Shown in pieces: positions 15,967 through 24,744 of a DNA stretch of 64,000 nt. Under the pieces are notes generated by a model. The model did no database searches. It had not been told where the DNA came from and saw nothing but the letters and a program-made list of their open reading frames with translations. The stretch lies in NCBI RefSeq assembly GCF_000512205.2, contig NZ_CP006644.1, positions 4,416,501-4,480,500 of the forward strand. The letters are read 5' to 3'. This stretch comes from Sphingomonas sanxanigenens DSM 19645 = NX02 (lineage in GTDB: Bacteria > Pseudomonadota > Alphaproteobacteria > Sphingomonadales > Sphingomonadaceae). How positions within the stretch are numbered: the first letter of the stretch is position 1; each line of letters opens with the position of its first letter. Position numbers and translations under genes: made by a program.

Positions 15967-16635
15967 TCAGTGCGGCTGGTAGGCGTTGCCGTTCAGCCGG
16001 ACTTCAGCCCAGCCGCTTTCGCGGGCGAGCAACGCGGCCTGGGTCCGGTTCTGGACCTCGAGCTTGCGGAAGATGGATTTGACGGCGAGCTTCACCGACG
16101 GTTCGCTCATGCCGATGCGGCGGGCGATCGCCTTGTTGGGCAGGCCCATGACCAGCCCGTCGAGGACCTCGCATTCGCGATCGTTGAGATCGAATTGCGG
16201 CGCATCGTCGCTGACGCGGTCGGCGACGCGGAACAGGGTGTCGATCAGGTTGGACGGGATCACCCGCTCCCCGCTGGCGACGAGATCGATGTGGATACGG
16301 AACGCCGGAAAGGTGAGGTCGGCGTCGACGAAGCCATAGGCGCCCGCCGCCATCACCGCCGCGATGCGTTCAAGGCTGAAACCGCGGCCGGTGACGACGA
16401 TCCTGGGATCGTCCATCCGCTCGGCGATGTCGCTCAACAGGCCTTGGCCGTCGCCTTCGAGCAGAGTGCCCTCGACGACGACGATGTCATTCGCATCTCC
16501 GGCCCCACGCCCGAGTTGCTGTGGGTCATTCACCGAAGCGATGACCCGGTAACCGTTTTCCGTGAACAAACGCTGCAGTCCCTCTCGGAAAATATGGTTC
16601 CTGAATAAAAGGGATATCGAGAACGTAGACTCCAT
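15967..16635 (-). CDS. LuxR-type regulator with degenerate receiver domain
   Basis: 222 residues from the ATG at 16635, with AGAGAGG 7 nt upstream. The receiver fold is readable, but every signalling residue is lost: the acidic pair is Arg12-Asn13 (LLFRNHIFREGL), the phospho-Asp is Glu55 (DIVVVEGTLL) and the conserved Lys is Ala105 (GFVDADLT). The C-terminal helix-turn-helix is intact (LNDRECEVLDGLVMGLPNKAIARRIGMSEPSVKLAVKSIFRKL). It may act constitutively (Glu as phospho-mimic) or through a ligand or protein partner. A 9-nt-spaced inverted repeat lies in its upstream region. Confidence 0.88.
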   Translation of the reverse strand: MESTFSISLLFRNHIFREGLQRLFTENGYRVIASVNDPQQLGRGAGDANDIVVVEGTLLEGDGQGLLSDIAERMDDPRIVVTGRGFSLERIAAVMAAGAYGFVDADLTFPAFRIHIDLVASGERVIPSNLIDTLFRVADRVSDDAPQFDLNDRECEVLDGLVMGLPNKAIARRIGMSEPSVKLAVKSIFRKLEVQNRTQAALLARESGWAEVRLNGNAYQPH

Positions 16636-16732
16636 TGCCGAACCTCTCTGGTCAGTTCTACCGGCTCGCTGCGAGAGGTCGGCCTTCCCACGTGCCAAGT
16701 CCCCCACATCTTCACCTGCTGCACTTCGATCA

Positions 16733-16753
16733 TGGACAGAAGGTTAATGTCCA
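16733..16753. promoter_or_regulatory. Inverted repeat TGGACA-N9-TGTCCA
   Basis: Perfect 6-bp arms (16733-16738 and 16748-16753), about 100 bp upstream of the LuxR-type gene in its AT-rich promoter region. The form suits a dimeric regulator, possibly autoregulation. No protein can be assigned from sequence. Confidence 0.35.
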
Positions 16754-17279
16754 TAATCGCCCAACGCCCGAAAGGGCTCCCAGCAACATTAAGATATTAA
16801 TTTACGATGAGTTGAGCGCGAAAACGGATGAGTAATCACGCAAAAGCGCCATTCCGCAGCGCCGAAGGGCGCTGCTGGCGCGAATCAGTACCAATTGCGA
16901 CAATAGCTAAACCAATGAGAGAATTTGATTCGCGACCGATTCGGATATGGCGTTGTGCGATGCAGCGCAGTCCGCTCGACCGCGGCTCGCCACGGAAGAT
17001 TTCGGCCGAATGCGGATTTCCGCACCGCGATGCGCCTTCAGTCCGGCCGCGCGCTTTCGGCAGGGCGAGGCAGGCGATGAAGGCGTCATGGTGCAGGCAG
17101 ACGACCGGTGCTGCAGCGCGCAATCGCTGAAGCTGGCGACCTGGGCGACAAAGGGCAGGCTGGTCCGCGGACGGCCCGGCTCCCCCCGCGTTCCAGGCCG
17201 CCCCGACGGATTGATCGGTAGCGCCGTTTCGGCTAGGCGCGCTGCCATCGTCCCCCCGGCTCAGGAAAGGAGTGAGCAG

Positions 17280-17375
17280 ATGCAGACCGCAACCGCACCC
17301 ATCGCCACTTCCGTTTTCCGGGTTCGGGACTTTTCGACATGGGCAAGCCCCCTGCAGGCGATCGTCTTCGCCTGA
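17280..17375 (+). CDS. Putative 31-residue small protein or leader peptide
   Basis: ATG at 17280 preceded by a strong AAGGAG 9 nt upstream. The predicted peptide begins MQTATAPIATSVFRVRDF and ends ASPLQAIVFA, with no known domain. The stop is 100 bp before rtcB. A hairpin (17383-17390 with 17398-17405) follows 8 nt after the stop, and a second GC-rich stem lies near 17435-17453, so a leader-peptide or attenuation role for rtcB is conceivable. Only the ribosome site and position support it; codon use is not decisive at this length. Confidence 0.45.
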   Translation: MQTATAPIATSVFRVRDFSTWASPLQAIVFA

Positions 17376-17382
17376 TCCTTCT

Positions 17383-17405
17383 CCGCGGCGACGAGACCGC
17401 CGCGG
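17383..17405 (+). promoter_or_regulatory. Hairpin between small ORF and rtcB
   Basis: An 8-bp perfect stem, CCGCGGCG with CGCCGCGG, and a 7-nt loop. It is followed by CACATAATATCTTCG, not a clean U-tract, so termination is uncertain. Confidence 0.4.
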
Positions 17406-17475
17406 CACATAATATCTTCGTCCGCCGTCAAGCAGCCGCGCCGCACGCGCGGCCGTCATCGACAGGTGCGGCGCA

Positions 17476-18579
17476 ATGAACGCGGCCGACATTCGCATCA
17501 TCGCCTCGCCCGAGAGCTGGATCGATCAGGTCGCGGTCGATCAGCTGCGGCAGACCGCGGCGCTGCCCGGCATCGACGCCGTCGTCGGCATGCCCGACCT
17601 TCATGCCGGGCGCGGCATCGCCGTGGGCGCGGCGTTCTGGTCGCGCAGCCATGTCTATCCGCACCTCGTGGGCAGCGACATCGGTTGCGGCATGGGGCTG
17701 TGGCGCACCGGCATCGCGCGGCGCAAGTTCCGCGCCGACGCGGCCGAACGGCGGCTGCACGGGCTCGACCAGACCTGGCCGGGCGACCGCGCCGGGCGGC
17801 TCGCGGCGGTCGGGCTGCCCCCCGCCGCCGGAGAGGCGCTGGGCACGATCGGCGGCGGCAATCATTTCGCCGAGTTGCTGCGGGTCGAGACGGTGATCGA
17901 TGCGGCGCTGTTCGCCGAAGCCGGGCTCGACGCGGGCGCGGTGCATCTGATGGTGCACAGCGGCTCGCGCGGACTGGGCCAGGCGATCCTCGACCGGCAC
18001 CGCAGCCGGTTCAACGTCGCCGGGCTGGCGGCGGAGGATCCCGCCTGCGCGGCGTATCTGGCCGAGCATGACGCCGCTATCCGCTGGGCGGTGCTCAACC
18101 GCGCGGTGATCGCCGAGCGCTTCCTCGATCGGCTGGCGACGCGCGGCGAGCGGCTGCTGGACCTGTGCCACAACAGCGTCACCCGGCACCGCGACGGCTG
18201 GCTGCATCGCAAGGGCGCGGCGCCGGCGGATGGCGGGCTGGTCGTCATCCCCGGCTCGCGCGGCGACATGACCTATGTCGTTCGCCCGCGGCCGGACCGG
18301 GCGGACGATGCACTCCAGTCGCTGGCGCATGGCGCCGGCCGCAAATGGAGCCGCAGCGAGGCGCGCGACAAGCTCTCCCGCCGGTTCCGGATCGCCGATC
18401 TGGAACGCACCCGGTTGGGCAGCCGCGTGATCTGCGAGGATCGCGACCTGATCTTCGAGGAAGCGCCCCAGGCGTACAAGGATATCCATCAGGTCGTGCG
18501 TGACCTCCAGCAGGCGGGGCTGATCGATCCGATCGCGATGCTCTGCCCGCTGCTGACCTACAAGGTGCGCCGCGCATGA
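17476..18579 (+). CDS. rtcB: RtcB-family RNA ligase
   Basis: 367 residues, shorter than the housekeeping RtcB (about 400-480) and like the PrfH-linked subtype. RtcB joins 2',3'-cyclic phosphate or 3'-phosphate RNA ends to 5'-OH ends using GTP and Mn2+. Metal and catalytic residues are present: Cys71 in GSDIGCGMG, Asn129-His130 in GGGNHF, His161 in HSGSRGLG, His232 in LCHNSV and the guanylylated His285 in HGAGRKWSR. Its stop overlaps the prfH start by 4 nt (ATGA). This pairing marks it as a ribosome-repair ligase rather than a tRNA-splicing enzyme. Confidence 0.93.
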   Translation: MNAADIRIIASPESWIDQVAVDQLRQTAALPGIDAVVGMPDLHAGRGIAVGAAFWSRSHVYPHLVGSDIGCGMGLWRTGIARRKFRADAAERRLHGLDQTWPGDRAGRLAAVGLPPAAGEALGTIGGGNHFAELLRVETVIDAALFAEAGLDAGAVHLMVHSGSRGLGQAILDRHRSRFNVAGLAAEDPACAAYLAEHDAAIRWAVLNRAVIAERFLDRLATRGERLLDLCHNSVTRHRDGWLHRKGAAPADGGLVVIPGSRGDMTYVVRPRPDRADDALQSLAHGAGRKWSRSEARDKLSRRFRIADLERTRLGSRVICEDRDLIFEEAPQAYKDIHQVVRDLQQAGLIDPIAMLCPLLTYKVRRA

Positions 18580-19193
18580 CCGGGATCATCCTGCACCTCT
18601 CCTCGGGACAGGGGCCGAGGGAATGCGCGTGGATCGTGGCCCAACTCGCGCGGGTGTGGGCGGCGGAGGCGCGCGCGGCGGGGCTCGCCTGCGAGGCGGT
18701 GGAACCGGTCGCCGGCCCCGCGGCGTCGCTGCTGCTCAGCATCGAGGGCAACGGTGCCGAGGCGTTCGCCGCGGCGCGCACCGGCACGATCCGCTGGATC
18801 GGCACCAGCCCGTTCCGCCCGCAACACCGGCGGCGCAACTGGTTCGTCGGCGCCGCGCGCGTGGCGCAGACCGGGGATATGCCCGACCTCGATGAGGCGG
18901 ACATACGCTACCAGACGCTGCGCGCCTCCGGGCCGGGCGGACAGCATGTCAACACGACCGACAGCGCGGTGCGCGCCACCCACCTCCCGACCGGGCTGAC
19001 GACCTTTTCGCAGGACCAGCGATCCCAATTCGCCAACCGCCGCATCGCCCGGCTGAAGCTGTCGCTGCTGCTGGAGGAACAGCGGCGCGCGGCGGCGGCG
19101 GCCGGGCGGCGGGAGGCGTGGAGCCGCAATCATGGACTGGAGCGGGGCAATGCGGTGCGGACGTATCGGGGCGAGGACTTCCGGTTGGGGTGA
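18576..19193 (+). CDS. prfH: Peptide chain release factor homologue PrfH
   Basis: 205 residues, about half the length of RF1/RF2 and lacking the codon-recognition superdomain with its PxT/SPF loop. The peptidyl-tRNA hydrolysis motif GGQ is intact at residues 121-123 ([19 protein letters not shown]). RNWFVG and a basic C-terminus ([17 protein letters not shown]) match the family. It is coupled to rtcB by a 4-nt overlap. In known systems PrfH frees the nascent chain from ribosomes cut in the 16S decoding centre, and RtcB then reseals the rRNA, protecting against ribotoxins such as colicin E3. Confidence 0.93.
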   Translation: MTGIILHLSSGQGPRECAWIVAQLARVWAAEARAAGLACEAVEPVAGPAASLLLSIEGNGAEAFAAARTGTIRWIGTSPFRPQHRRRNWFVGAARVAQTGDMPDLDEADIRYQTLRASGPGGQHVNTTDSAVRATHLPTGLTTFSQDQRSQFANRRIARLKLSLLLEEQRRAAAAAGRREAWSRNHGLERGNAVRTYRGEDFRLG

Positions 19194-19205
19194 ATGTGAG
19201 CATTG

Positions 19206-19378
19206 TCCTCCCCGAGCTTTGCTCGGGGAGGGGGACCGCCAGCCACAGGCTGGTGGTGGAGGGGCCGGCGCAGAGCCCTCCCGTCGATCGCGGTGCAATC
19301 AGATCAGTTCGGCGCCGGCCCCTCCACCACGCGCTGGCGCGCGGAGTCCCCCTCCCCGTCGCTGCGCGCCAGGGAGGA
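19206..19378. repeat. Long palindromic intergenic element (REP/BIME-like)
   Basis: Between convergent prfH and phoX. A hairpin TCCTCCCCGAG/loop CTTTG/CTCGGGGAGGG at 19206-19232 is followed by a perfect 19-bp inverted repeat, 19253-19271 with 19312-19330. Outer segments near 19225-19245 and 19331-19375 are also roughly complementary, so most of the gap folds on itself. The first hairpin recurs, with a changed loop, beyond the other end of phoX. No gene lies within. Confidence 0.8.
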
Positions 19379-19388
19379 AAAATTACGC

Positions 19389-21287
19389 CTACTTCCGGCT
19401 GATCGCGATCACCGCCGACCGCGGCGGCACGCCCGGTTGGAAGTCCGGCCAGCCGGTCCTCGCCGAAGCGAGATCCTCCGAACGTTCGGCGGGGTGCTGG
19501 ATCGAGAGGAACATCGTCTCGCCGTCCGGGGTGAAGGCAGGGCTGCAGCATTCGGCCTGGATCGGCGCGGAATAGAAGAGGCGGGAGAGGCCGGCCTGCG
19601 GCCCAGCCACATCCATCACCCACAACCCGTCATGCCCGCGCACGCCGGGGCCGTCGCTGCACACCCACAGCCGGCCGGCGGGGTCGAAGCCGATATTGTC
19701 GGGCTCGACGAACCAGCCCTCCGCGCTGGTCTCGGGGTGGAAGGTCGCGCCGTCCGCGGGGTCGGCGGGATCGCCGCACAGCAGGAAGACGCGCCAGCCG
19801 AAGCGGTCGGCGCCATGGTCGCCGCCGGGCGGGATCAGCTCCAGCATATGACCATGGCCGTTGGCAGCGCGCGGATTGGCGGGGTTCACCGCCGCGCGCG
19901 CGGGGTTGCCGGTGAGCGCGACGAAGACATGGCCGGTCTGCGGATGCGGTTCGAAGCCCTCGGGCGAATCCATCGGCGTGGCGCCGAGCAGGTCGGCGGC
20001 GCGGCGGGTTTCGAGCAGCACATCCGCCTGCGAATGGAAGCCGTTGGCGGCGGTGAGCGGGCCCTGGCCGAAGACCAGAGGCAGCCAGATCAGCGTGCCA
20101 TCGCCATCGAAGCGCGCGACCGAGAGCGTGCCCTCATCGAGCAGGTCGCGGTTCTTCGCTCGGTCGGCGCGATCGACCGGGCGCGCGCTGACGAAGCGGT
20201 AGCAATATTCGAACTCCCAATCATCGCCGAGATAGACGACGGCGCGCCCGTCCGCCGCGAGCGCGCAGTGCGCGCCCTCGTGCGCGAAGCGGCCGAGCGC
20301 GGTGCGCTTCACCGGCGGGGCTTCGGGATCGAACGGATCGATCTCGACCACCCATTCGAAGCGGTTGGGTTCGTTGGGCGTTCTGTCGAAATCGAAGCGG
20401 TCGTGGAAGCGCGCCCAGCCATAGCGGCCGTGCGGCGACGTCTCATAATGATTGCGCTCGAGATGCGCGCGATCGGGGTGGCGCTCGACGGTGCCGGCGA
20501 AGAAATCGGCCGAACCCTCCTCGCAGGTGAGGATCGTGCCCCAGGGGGTGACGCCGCCATTGCAATTGTCGTGCGTGCCCAGCACCAGCCGGCCGGTGGC
20601 ATCCGCGGCGGTGCGCAGCTTCGCATGGCCTGCGACCGGCCCCGAGATACGGATCGGCGTGTCCGCGGTGATGCGGCGGTTCCAGCGGCCGTCCGCCATC
20701 ACCTGCCAGCGCCCGTCGACGCGCTTCACCTCGACTACCGAAACGCCGCAGGCGGCGATGCAGACATCCACCTGCGCGCGGGTGATGCGGCTCGCGACCT
20801 GATCGGCGCGGAGCCCGGGGAACATCAGCTGCGGCAGCGGATATTCGTGGTTCACCACCAGCAGGCCATGGTCCGACCGGCCCGATCCCGGCGGCAGCGG
20901 CAGGAAGGCAGTATAATCATTGTTGATGCCGAACTGGCGCCGCGCCGCCGCGGAGTGCTGGCGGGTGACGTCGAACGCTGGCGCATCAGCGAAGATCGGA
21001 TCGCCCCAGCGGATCACCACCTGCCGCTGGAAGCCGGCCGCGAGATGGTCGTCGGCGGTGGGCTTCAGCGCGATTTCGTCGAACAGGAAGGGCGCGGGGC
21101 TGGCTTGTGCGGGGGCGCGGGTGCCGGAGAGCGTCGCGGCGGCGATGGTGCCCGCGGCGCCGGCCAGCAGCGCGCGGCGGCTGATCAGAGTCGACAGCGG
21201 CGTGCTCCCGCTGCGCGGGCGGAAGGGGCGGTGGGTGCCCTTGTCGTTGCTGACCGAGGCTGGCCAGGGGTCGGGGTGGTCGGTCAC
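19389..21287 (-). CDS. phoX: PhoX-type alkaline phosphatase (DUF839), Tat-exported
   Basis: 632 residues. A twin-arginine signal sits at about 36-62 (ISRRALLAGAAGTIAAATLSG). The PhoX fold follows, with LLVVNHEYPLPQLMFP, LGTHDNCNGGVTPWGTILTCEEG, FAHEGAHCALAADGRAVVYLGDDWEFEYCYRFV, GFEPHPQTGHVFVALTGN and EPDNIGFDPAGRLWVCSDG; these carry the Glu/Asp residues that bind iron and calcium in known PhoX. The enzyme releases phosphate from phosphoesters in the periplasm or outside. A TonB-dependent receptor lies upstream on the same strand, separated by a repeat element. I see no clear Pho box. Confidence 0.9.
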   Translation of the reverse strand: MTDHPDPWPASVSNDKGTHRPFRPRSGSTPLSTLISRRALLAGAAGTIAAATLSGTRAPAQASPAPFLFDEIALKPTADDHLAAGFQRQVVIRWGDPIFADAPAFDVTRQHSAAARRQFGINNDYTAFLPLPPGSGRSDHGLLVVNHEYPLPQLMFPGLRADQVASRITRAQVDVCIAACGVSVVEVKRVDGRWQVMADGRWNRRITADTPIRISGPVAGHAKLRTAADATGRLVLGTHDNCNGGVTPWGTILTCEEGSADFFAGTVERHPDRAHLERNHYETSPHGRYGWARFHDRFDFDRTPNEPNRFEWVVEIDPFDPEAPPVKRTALGRFAHEGAHCALAADGRAVVYLGDDWEFEYCYRFVSARPVDRADRAKNRDLLDEGTLSVARFDGDGTLIWLPLVFGQGPLTAANGFHSQADVLLETRRAADLLGATPMDSPEGFEPHPQTGHVFVALTGNPARAAVNPANPRAANGHGHMLELIPPGGDHGADRFGWRVFLLCGDPADPADGATFHPETSAEGWFVEPDNIGFDPAGRLWVCSDGPGVRGHDGLWVMDVAGPQAGLSRLFYSAPIQAECCSPAFTPDGETMFLSIQHPAERSEDLASARTGWPDFQPGVPPRSAVIAISRK

Positions 21288-21311
21288 GGTAAGAGAGATC
21301 CTCGAAGCGAA

Positions 21312-21450
21312 GCCCTCTCCGCTCGGGGGCTATAGCATTCACACATCTGGGCTGAGGGCCGAATGTTCCTCCCCGAGTTCTGCTCGGGGAGGACATAATG
21401 AGGTCGCTTGCCTTGCAATGTGAATGTCGTAGCCCCTCGGGGGAGAGGGC
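21312..21450. repeat. 31-bp imperfect inverted repeat enclosing an 11-bp hairpin
   Basis: Arms 21312-21342 and 21420-21450 are complementary with a few mismatches. Inside, TCCTCCCCGAG (21367-21377) pairs with CTCGGGGAGGA (21383-21393). The inner hairpin matches the one at 19206-19232, so phoX is flanked by two copies of the same family. It lies downstream of the TonB receptor and may shape the 3' ends of its transcripts. Confidence 0.8.
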
Positions 21451-21455
21451 TATGT

Positions 21456-24347
21456 TCAGAACGATGCGTTGATGCCGAAGGTGATCGTCCGGCCCGTATA
21501 GGTCGCGCCTTCCAGATAGCGGCTGCCCGCGCCGTAGCGTTCGTCGACGATCGGATCCTTGCCGTTGTTGAGGATGTCCACCGCGTTGACGAACGCCTTC
21601 AGCTTCGGGGTGATCGCGTAGCGGATCTGGCCGTCGAGCGAGCCATAGGGTTCCTCGACGATCCGCGTGTTGTAGCTGGAGAAGCGCACGGCCTGGCGGT
21701 CGCGCCAGCTATAGGCGAGCGTGCTCTCGATGCCGTATTTCTGATAGGTCAGCGCGGCGGTGACGATCTTTTCGGGGGCGTTGAAGAAATCGCCCCTGGC
21801 GACGCCGTCGATGCCGGTATCCGCCTTGCTGTGCTGGAAGGTGGCGTTGGCATAGACGCCGAGGCCACCCAGCGCGCCGGGCAGCCGCGGGAACTGGCGC
21901 ACGACGTTGAGCTCGATGCCGTAGATCTCGGCGGACTTGCCGTTGGTGTAGGTGATGACGTCGTCGATCACCTTGCCGGCAAGGCGCGGATCATTTTCGA
22001 AGCGTTCGCGATCGCCCTCGGTCTCCGGCGCGGTGCCGCTGAAGATGAAGCGGTCGATCTTCTTGTAGAAGACGCCCCCCGAGATCAGGCCGATCGAGCC
22101 GAAATAGCGCTCCACGCTGAGATCGAAATTATAGGCATAGGCGGGCTTGAGCCCGGGATTGCCGACCGTCACGTCAACCTCGCCATCCTCTTCCTCGATC
22201 TCGGTGGCGCCGGCGATGTAGAGCGGCTCGGGGCGGGCGATCGAGGTGTAGAAGGCGCCGCGGACGACGAAGTTCTGCGACGCGCGATAATTGAGCTGCA
22301 GGCGCGGCAGCACGCTGGTGTAGTTCGCCTTGCCCTTGACCCGGTCGAACACCGGATCCGCATCCTCGAGCGCGATCGCCTCATAGACGTCGGCGGTGAC
22401 GCGGGTGTGGTCGATGCGCAGGCCGCCGATCAGTTCGACATCGCCCCAGCTCGCCTTGCCCATCACATAGCCCGAATAGCTGTCTTCCCTGCTGGTATAG
22501 CTGTCCTCGTCCAGCGGGATCGCGCCATCCTCGACATATTCGTTGACGAAATCGTCCGGGTTGGCGTCGATCAACCCTTGCGCATAGTTGCGCCAGTCCT
22601 TCACATTGGCGATGTCGAGCGACAGATAGGGCGCATAGGGCGCGCCGACGACGCCGGTATCGACCAGCCGGCCGGTGCCGAACCGGTCGAGCGTCAGCGG
22701 ACCGCTCAGCTCCATCACATTGCCCTCGTTCAAGGTGCGCTTGGCACGCTCGAACTTCACGCCCGCCTTGATCGAGCGCAGCCAGGACGAGGCGGGTTCG
22801 TAGACGATGTCGAGATTGGCGGCGTAGCGCTGCTCCTTCGACGTATCGATGTCGATATCGTTATAGCCCAGTTCGTAACCGTCCGGGTCGGCGATGGCCG
22901 CGCGGTCGGCCGCCGACAGGTTGGGCACCGGGAAACGGCCCGACACGTCGTAATCGAACAGGTTGCTCTCCAATTCCTTGGTGAAGGCGACCTCGTTGTC
23001 GAACGGCTCCTCACGCTTGGCGGTGGAATAGCCGATGCCATAATCGAAGGTGAAGGCGCCGGTCTGCGTCTTGCCGCTCAGCACATAGGCCTGCTGGGTC
23101 AGCTCGGTTTCCTCATACTGGTTGAAGATGTTCGCGGTGCCCGGCTCGGTAAGGATGAGCTGGCCGTCATCGTCATATTCGTCGGTGCCGCCCTCGAAAT
23201 AGAGCGCGCGGCTCAGTTCCTTGTCGAACAGGCGATTGAAGCTGCCTTTGAAGGTGAACTGGGTGGTGTCGGTCGCCGCCCAGTTGAGCGCGACGTTGGC
23301 GGAGATGGTCTCGCGCTCATTCTCATATTCGGTGAGGTGATATTGCAGCGGGGTGACGCCGCTCGACGGATCATCCTCGGAATAGCTCAGATAATCCTCG
23401 TCCTGATAGAAGACGAAGCCCTTGGTCTTGCGCTTGGACCAGGCCCCGGAAACGAGGATGCCGAAGCGGTCGTCGGCGCCGAATCTGGTGGCGACCGTCG
23501 CCTGCAGCTGCGGCTGCAGTTCGTTTGCCAGATCGTGATAATAGCCCGCCACCGTCAGGTCGATCACGCGCTTGCGGTAGTCGAAGGCGGTCGCGGTCTC
23601 CAGCACCACCGCGCCGCCGATGCCGTCGGCATCCTGATCGGGCAGCAAGGTCTTGTGGACGGTGATCGAGGCGAGCGCGCTGGTCTGGATCATGTCCAGC
23701 GGAACGCGGCGATTCTCCTTCTCGGGCTGCGCGGCGTTCATGCCGTTGATCTTGGTGTTGTTGAGCCCGCTGTCGAGGCCGCGGATCGAGATGTAGCGGC
23801 CTTCGCCGGCATCCACCTCGCGCTGCACCGACACGCCGGGCACGCGGCGCAGCGCCTCTGCGGCATTGAAATCGGGGAAGCGCCCGGCCTGGTCGGCGGA
23901 GACGACGTTGCGGGTATTGTCCGCCGAGCGCTGTTCGCTGAGCGCCTTGGCCTGCGCCGCGCGCTGGCCCATCACCATGATGACGTCGCCGCCGGCCTCG
24001 CCCAGTTCGACATCCTGGGTGATGATGTCGCCCGCGGCGGTATCGACCCGGACGGTGCGGCTGGGCAGCCCGATATAATCGACGCGCACGGTATAGCCGC
24101 CCGCCGGCACCGCGCCGAAGCGATACCGGCCCTGATCGTCGGTGACGCTGCTGTCGCCGGTCTCGACGATGGTGACGGTGGCGCCGCTCAGCAGCGCACC
24201 ATTATCGGCCTGCGTCACGCGCCCGGTGACAACCGATGCGGCGGACTGGGCGAGCACCGGCGCGGCCGCCAGCACGATGGTGGACAGGGCTGCGCCGCCC
24301 ATGAGGCGCGCGGCGAAACGGATGATCGAAACGGATCCAGACGGCAT
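21456..24347 (-). CDS. TonB-dependent outer-membrane receptor
   Basis: 963 residues from the ATG at 24347, with GGGGGAAAG just upstream; a longer reading adds 13 unlikely residues. Layout: signal peptide (to about APVLAQS), carboxypeptidase-regulatory-like domain (about 28-115, GRVTQADNGALLSGATVTI), plug (NVVSADQAGRFPDFNAAEALRRVPGVSVQRE, ISIRGLDSGLNNTKINGM), then a 22-strand barrel ending in the aromatic FGINASF. Receptors of this type import carbohydrates, metal chelates or phospho-compounds. Its nearness to phoX suggests phosphate scavenging, but the repeat element between them argues against a simple operon. Confidence 0.92.
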   Translation of the reverse strand: MPSGSVSIIRFAARLMGGAALSTIVLAAAPVLAQSAASVVTGRVTQADNGALLSGATVTIVETGDSSVTDDQGRYRFGAVPAGGYTVRVDYIGLPSRTVRVDTAAGDIITQDVELGEAGGDVIMVMGQRAAQAKALSEQRSADNTRNVVSADQAGRFPDFNAAEALRRVPGVSVQREVDAGEGRYISIRGLDSGLNNTKINGMNAAQPEKENRRVPLDMIQTSALASITVHKTLLPDQDADGIGGAVVLETATAFDYRKRVIDLTVAGYYHDLANELQPQLQATVATRFGADDRFGILVSGAWSKRKTKGFVFYQDEDYLSYSEDDPSSGVTPLQYHLTEYENERETISANVALNWAATDTTQFTFKGSFNRLFDKELSRALYFEGGTDEYDDDGQLILTEPGTANIFNQYEETELTQQAYVLSGKTQTGAFTFDYGIGYSTAKREEPFDNEVAFTKELESNLFDYDVSGRFPVPNLSAADRAAIADPDGYELGYNDIDIDTSKEQRYAANLDIVYEPASSWLRSIKAGVKFERAKRTLNEGNVMELSGPLTLDRFGTGRLVDTGVVGAPYAPYLSLDIANVKDWRNYAQGLIDANPDDFVNEYVEDGAIPLDEDSYTSREDSYSGYVMGKASWGDVELIGGLRIDHTRVTADVYEAIALEDADPVFDRVKGKANYTSVLPRLQLNYRASQNFVVRGAFYTSIARPEPLYIAGATEIEEEDGEVDVTVGNPGLKPAYAYNFDLSVERYFGSIGLISGGVFYKKIDRFIFSGTAPETEGDRERFENDPRLAGKVIDDVITYTNGKSAEIYGIELNVVRQFPRLPGALGGLGVYANATFQHSKADTGIDGVARGDFFNAPEKIVTAALTYQKYGIESTLAYSWRDRQAVRFSSYNTRIVEEPYGSLDGQIRYAITPKLKAFVNAVDILNNGKDPIVDERYGAGSRYLEGATYTGRTITFGINASF

Positions 24348-24600
24348 GACTTTCCCCCACGCTCCGGCATGACGCAGGAACGGCAAAATTGCGGACGAGC
24401 CGCGATTGACGGATGGCAGCCTCTAAGCCCTGGTTCGCGGCCGCTGGTCCCACCGGCTCCGGCGTGTCCGGGCTCTTCGAGGTGGGCCGCGCGTCGAAAG
24501 TTGCCGGCAGACTGTGCCTGCCGCCTAGCCCGGATATGTTGCAGTTTCGGGTCGATTTTTTAATGTTGCCGGTGCGCGCGCCCTACTTGATCGCGCAACC

Positions 24601-24630
24601 GCGGATCATCGGCGCGGATCATCGGCGCGG
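24601..24630. repeat. 13-bp tandem repeat, 2.3 copies
   Basis: The unit GCGGATCATCGGC occurs at 24601-24613 and 24614-24626, followed by GCGG. It lies about 115 bp before the MFS gene. It may be a simple duplication or paired regulator half-sites. Confidence 0.5.
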
Positions 24631-24665
24631 CTTTGCCGGATGTGGATGCATCCGCTGCATCTGCA

Positions 24666-24685
24666 TTTTGCATCGCGATGCAAAA
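24666..24685. promoter_or_regulatory. 20-bp perfect palindrome upstream of MFS exporter
   Basis: TTTTGCATCGCGATGCAAAA is identical to its own reverse complement, centred 69 bp before the exporter start. A perfect 20-bp palindrome without a loop suggests a dimer-binding operator, as for TetR, MarR or LacI-type repressors, rather than an RNA hairpin. The regulator is not adjacent; the LacI gene 2.5 kb downstream is one candidate. Confidence 0.6.
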
Positions 24686-24744
24686 GCGAAGCTGCTAAGG
24701 CAGCGGCGCTGCGATGCAGCATCCCCCTTCCGGAGCCCGAATGC

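Larger units (their letters stand above)
16636..17475. other. 840-bp intergenic region before rtcB
   Basis: This is an unusually long gap for this chromosome. Its left part (about 16735-16835) is much richer in A/T than the rest, as expected for promoters of the divergent LuxR gene. Its right part carries a short ORF with a strong ribosome site and two hairpins leading into rtcB. The frames crossing 16836-17240 show no convincing protein on either strand. Confidence 0.6.
24348..24744. other. 397-bp divergent promoter region, TonB receptor / MFS exporter
   Basis: No gene is visible. It holds an AT-rich stretch (about 24536-24570), a 13-bp tandem repeat (24601-24630, GCGGATCATCGGC about 2.3 times) and the 20-bp palindrome listed separately. 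Both divergent genes probably have promoters here. Confidence 0.6.

Noticed and set aside
16836-17501. 221-codon minus-strand frame in the rtcB leader region
   Set aside because: Low-complexity, no ribosome site, no family resemblance, and it crosses the strong plus-strand ribosome site at 17280.
17476-19193. Toxin-antitoxin interpretation of the overlapping pair
   Set aside because: Both proteins belong to known enzymatic families (RNA ligase and release factor) with complete active sites.
21408-24563. 1051-codon open frame on the plus strand
   Set aside because: It is wholly antisense to the TonB receptor; its composition (Ala/Asp/Val-rich, no family motif) is what GC-rich third positions produce on the opposite strand.
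19300-24744. Pho box before phoX or the TonB receptor
   Set aside because: No recognisable 7-4-7 direct repeat; phosphate control remains possible but is not supported by sequence here.
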